Assembly (NCBI GenBank): GCA_947490035.1
Contig: CANLGS010000208.1
Location: 1 to 7,028, forward strand
Direction of reading: 5' to 3'
Source of the DNA: Gemmataceae bacterium
GTDB taxonomy: Bacteria > Planctomycetota > Planctomycetia > Gemmatales > Gemmataceae
DNA: 7,028 bases
Each line of letters begins with the position of its first letter. The stretch's first letter is position 1. The translations under genes and the position numbers were made by a program. Shown piece by piece: positions 4,139 through 7,028 of this stretch. A model generated the notes under the pieces. That model was not told the DNA's origin. It saw only the letters and a program-made list of their open reading frames with translations, and ran no database searches.

Positions 4139-6925
4139 ATGCCGGACTTTGCCGACCCCGATCTCGACCTCGACGCCGTTGGCCACGAAGAGGAGTCCCT
4201 CTTCGCCCGCGACGAGAACGACGTGCTCGTGCGCCGCGAGAAGGAGACCCGCGACCGGTTCAAAGACCTCGTCACCGTCGTCGTGGACGGGTTCCCGGTC
4301 GAGGTGCCGCGCGCGGTGCCCAAGACCGACTCGCAGGGCAACCTGGTCCGCGACGCCGACGGCCAGCTCATCCCGCGGACCACGACCATCTACGACGCCG
4401 CCGCCGAGTTGGTCGCGAAGGGCGTCTGGTCCGACCAGGAGTTGAAGACCCGCATCCCGGTGCTGTGCCACCAGCGGCACGTCACGCCGGTCGCGGTGTG
4501 CCGCATGTGCTCGGTCCACATCTCCAGCATGAAGAAGGGCAAACTGACGCCCGGGCGCAAACTGGTGCCCGCGTGCCAGCACCGCGTCGAAACGAACATG
4601 GTGGTGACCACGCGCGCCGGGCTGACCGGGTACAACCCGGACAACAAGCCCGACGACAAGACCGCGGACACGGTCCGGCGGGCCGCGACCGACGTGAACG
4701 AGTCGGTGAAGATGCTCGCCGAGTTCCTCATCGCCGACCACCTGCACGAGCCGCTGACCGAGACCAAGCGGTACGAGAACGAACTGAGTACCGTCGCCCG
4801 GTCGCTCGACGTGATCGACGTCCGCGACAGCCTCCGCCGCCCGGCGGACATGCCGAGCAAGAACGCGGCGCAGGAGGCCATTCGCAAGTCCCGGCGCATC
4901 GAACTGCCGCTGATCCCGACGCTGACCGCGACCGAGCGGAACGAGGAGCGGTCCGACCTGCGCAACGCGTGGGACGAGTGGAACGCGCAGGTGGACGAGG
5001 GCTACCCGTACTCGTCGCGCACCGTGGTGGTCGATCACGACCGCTGCATCCTGTGCGACCGGTGCGTGCGCGCGTGTTCGGAGGTGAAGCCGTTCAAGGT
5101 CATCGGGCACACCGGTAAGGGGTACGCGCAGCGCATCAGCTTCGACCTCGACTCGATCATGCGCGACTCGACCTGCGTGCAGTGCGGCGAGTGCATGAAC
5201 AGTTGCCCGACCGGCGCGCTGTCGCTGCGGCGGCGCGTGCGCCCGCGGGCGTGGGAGGATTCGCCGGAGCAGATTCCCGTCAACCCGAACACGTCGTTCC
5301 CGAAGTCGTCCGGGTTCCTCACGGCCGACGAGATGCAGAACGTCTGGCTGCTGTACACCAGCCCGACGCGCGGGCCGCGGGTCGTGTTCCCGTTCCGCTC
5401 GATCCCGTACTCGTACCTGAAATGGAACGAGGGCGCGGTGCGCAAGTGGGAGATCGCGCCCGGCGAGAAGAAGGAGTTGTGCGAAGAAGGCGAGTACGGC
5501 AGCACCGCATTCCTGCTCCAGGGCAGCGGCACGTTCGAGGTTTACGCCCGCGCGAAAGAAGCCGAGGCCAAACCGAGCTTCTTCGGCACGCTGTTCGGCA
5601 GCACGGCCAAGCCGAAGCGGAAGAAGGGCGGCGACCCCGGCAACCTGCTCCGCGCCGCGAGCGGCGACGAGTTGGTATTGGGCGAGATGACGTGCCTGAC
5701 GCAGCGCCCGCGGACCGCGACCGTGGTCGGCATCGCGGAGCCGGACAACGCCGAACTGGTCCTCAGTTACGACGAGAACGGCCGGCCGACGGCCACGGCG
5801 AACCCCAAGAAGCGCGGCCCGGTCGTGGTGTACGAAGTCACCCGCAACATGCTCGACATGATGCAGCGGTCGGCGTCGGCGCGCGAAGACCTGGAAGAGA
5901 TGTACACGTTGCGCGCGCTCCAGACGAGCGTCTCCGGCGGGCGCCTGTTCGCGTCCCTGGACCCGGTGGACCGCGAGCGCGCGATCACGTTCCTGCTCGC
6001 GGAAAAGGTGGACGGCAACGACGGCAAGGGGCCGAAGGGCGCCGAGTTCCGGCGCATCGCGGCCGGCGAGACGATCGTCGCGGAGGGCGACACGGCCGCC
6101 GCGTTCTACATCATCCGGCTCGGCACGGTGCGCGTGTTCACTACCGCCGGCGGCGGCGAGCAGGTGTTGCGGCTCCTCTCGGCCGGCGACTACTTCGGCG
6201 AGGCGGCGCTGCTGTCCGACCGCCCCGGCGTGCGGACCGCGACGGTCGCCGCGCTCGACCCGGTGGAACTGGTTCGCGTGCCCGGTCCGGTGTTCCGCGC
6301 GATGTGCGACAAGTTCCCGGCGCTGCGCGAAGGCCTTCAGGCCGCGGCGCGCCCGGCCGTGCCCGGCGTGAAGGGCACCCCGCCCCCGGCGGTCCTCCGC
6401 GACTACGTCCGTCAGGGCTTGTACCAGGGTCAGAAGTTGCTCGTGCTGGACCTGAAGAGTTGTACGCGGTGCGACGAATGCACGCGGGCGTGCGCCGACT
6501 CGCACGACGGCAACGCGCGCCTCTTGCGCGAGGGCCTGCGGTTCGGCGACTTCCTCATCGCCACGTCGTGCCGGTCGTGTCACAAGCCGTACTGCATGGA
6601 AGGGTGCCCGGTGGACGCGATCCACCGTCAGGGGAACCACCTCGAAGTCGTCATCGAGAACCACTGTATCGGCTGCGGGCTGTGCGAGCGGAACTGCCCT
6701 TACGGGGCGATTCACATGGTCCCGCGCGGCACGGCGAACCCGGCCGCGGCGGACGTGCCCGGCGGCAACCCGCAGGTGACCGCGGCGCGTCGCGCGGTGA
6801 ACTGCGACCTGTGCAACGGCGACGAACCGTACTGCGTGCAGGCGTGCCCGCACGAGGCCGCGTACCGCAAGACCGGCCCCCAGTTGCTCGACGAGATTTT
6901 GCACCGCCTCGAAACGCACGAGTGA
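4139..6925 (+). CDS. HoxU/NuoG-like Fe-S, tandem cNMP-binding and HybA-like ferredoxin fusion
   Basis: From ATG 4139 the protein has 928 residues. Region 1 (about 45-150) is a plant-type/NuoG [2Fe-2S] domain with C110, C121, C124 and C146, and an extra stretch at 57-80 within the first hairpin. Region 2 (about 190-225) matches the His-Cys3 [4Fe-4S] segment of NuoG/HoxU but keeps only H201; the three cysteines are gone. Region 3 has two [4Fe-4S] motifs, C303/306/309/313 and C346/349/352/356. Region 4 (about 434-575) is a CNB domain with GE at 515-516 and R525-T526, interrupted by a basic insert at about 475-510. Region 5 (about 604-740) is a second CNB domain with FGE at 686-688 and R699-T700. 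Region 6 (775-903) is a four-cluster ferredoxin: C775/778/781/785, C811/814/819/823, C843/846/849/853 and C889/892/899/903. No membrane segment or signal peptide is seen, so it is expected in the cytoplasm, carrying electrons to or from the NuoEF protein. The domains are clear; the function of the whole is inferred. Confidence 0.93.
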   Translation: MPDFADPDLDLDAVGHEEESLFARDENDVLVRREKETRDRFKDLVTVVVDGFPVEVPRAVPKTDSQGNLVRDADGQLIPRTTTIYDAAAELVAKGVWSDQELKTRIPVLCHQRHVTPVAVCRMCSVHISSMKKGKLTPGRKLVPACQHRVETNMVVTTRAGLTGYNPDNKPDDKTADTVRRAATDVNESVKMLAEFLIADHLHEPLTETKRYENELSTVARSLDVIDVRDSLRRPADMPSKNAAQEAIRKSRRIELPLIPTLTATERNEERSDLRNAWDEWNAQVDEGYPYSSRTVVVDHDRCILCDRCVRACSEVKPFKVIGHTGKGYAQRISFDLDSIMRDSTCVQCGECMNSCPTGALSLRRRVRPRAWEDSPEQIPVNPNTSFPKSSGFLTADEMQNVWLLYTSPTRGPRVVFPFRSIPYSYLKWNEGAVRKWEIAPGEKKELCEEGEYGSTAFLLQGSGTFEVYARAKEAEAKPSFFGTLFGSTAKPKRKKGGDPGNLLRAASGDELVLGEMTCLTQRPRTATVVGIAEPDNAELVLSYDENGRPTATANPKKRGPVVVYEVTRNMLDMMQRSASAREDLEEMYTLRALQTSVSGGRLFASLDPVDRERAITFLLAEKVDGNDGKGPKGAEFRRIAAGETIVAEGDTAAAFYIIRLGTVRVFTTAGGGEQVLRLLSAGDYFGEAALLSDRPGVRTATVAALDPVELVRVPGPVFRAMCDKFPALREGLQAAARPAVPGVKGTPPPAVLRDYVRQGLYQGQKLLVLDLKSCTRCDECTRACADSHDGNARLLREGLRFGDFLIATSCRSCHKPYCMEGCPVDAIHRQGNHLEVVIENHCIGCGLCERNCPYGAIHMVPRGTANPAAADVPGGNPQVTAARRAVNCDLCNGDEPYCVQACPHEAAYRKTGPQLLDEILHRLETHE

Positions 6926-7019
6926 CGCGAATCGCTTGTCTTCAGCTCTCGGAGAGGATAAAGACACAGCGCGTTCAAAGCGGCGCGACGGCCACCCACA
7001 CTTCAGCCGAGGGACCGAC
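6926..7019 (+). other. Intergenic gap without palindrome pair
   Basis: These 94 bases lack the REP-like repeat found in the two previous gaps. A short CTCTCGGAGAG palindrome lies at about 6947-6957, but its arms leave no room for a stable loop. No clear promoter or terminator was seen. Confidence 0.4.
7009..7014 (+). promoter_or_regulatory. Ribosome-binding site of the next gene
   Basis: GAGGGA ends five bases before the ATG at 7020. It is the strongest Shine-Dalgarno-like match in the window and supports a gene start there. Confidence 0.55.
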
Positions 7020-7028
7020 ATGTGGCTC
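7020..7028 (+). CDS. Start of a downstream gene (partial, Met-Trp-Leu)
   Basis: An ATG with a good ribosome-binding site opens a frame of only three codons before the window ends. Orientation and spacing fit a continuation of the same operon. The product cannot be identified. It is a plausible place for the missing partner or membrane subunit, but nothing in three codons supports that. Confidence 0.5.

Noticed and set aside
6947..6957. CTCTCGGAGAG palindrome as a regulator site or terminator
   Set aside because: Only five-base arms with a single central base and no second copy; too short to support a claim.
4103..7021. A very long open frame (about 970 codons) on the minus strand opposite the Fe-S fusion gene
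   Set aside because: It mirrors a gene with strong G/C third positions, which suppresses stops on the opposite strand. Its translation is low-complexity (Arg, Ala, Val, His) with no motif, while the + strand carries dozens of ordered cysteine motifs.

Overview
The window looks like a chromosomal segment of a GC-rich planctomycete, probably Gemmataceae. This is inferred from strong G/C bias at third codon positions, from short GC-rich palindromes filling the gaps between genes, and from an unusual multiheme and iron-sulfur gene set; no ribosomal or phylogenetic marker is present. All genes supported here are on the + strand and read as one operon-like redox cluster.

Layout. Bases 2-40 appear to be the last codons of an upstream gene. 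Bases 42-151 hold an AT-richer inverted repeat built from a CTGAAAACTGAA-type motif. A membrane-anchored decaheme c-type cytochrome follows (160-1851). Next is a fused NuoE-NuoF (HoxF-like) NADH:acceptor oxidoreductase subunit (1969-4023). Then comes a large fusion protein (4139-6925) that joins a NuoG/HoxU-like [2Fe-2S] plus 2x[4Fe-4S] region, two cyclic-nucleotide-binding (CNB) domains and a four-cluster ferredoxin of the HybA/NrfC type. At 7020 a further gene probably begins (Met-Trp-Leu) behind a good ribosome-binding site. The two gaps of 115-117 bases between the main genes are almost entirely occupied by paired copies of one REP-like palindrome.

How the parts may work together (inference). 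The NuoEF protein has all motifs for FMN, NADH, one [2Fe-2S] and one [4Fe-4S]. The fusion protein could take electrons from it through up to seven Fe-S clusters, with the CNB domains as a possible ligand-responsive control element. The decaheme protein would handle electrons on the outer face of the inner membrane. No catalytic subunit (hydrogenase, formate dehydrogenase, molybdopterin enzyme) and no multi-spanning membrane subunit lies in the window, so the electron partner and the link across the membrane must be encoded elsewhere, plausibly in the gene starting at 7020 and beyond.
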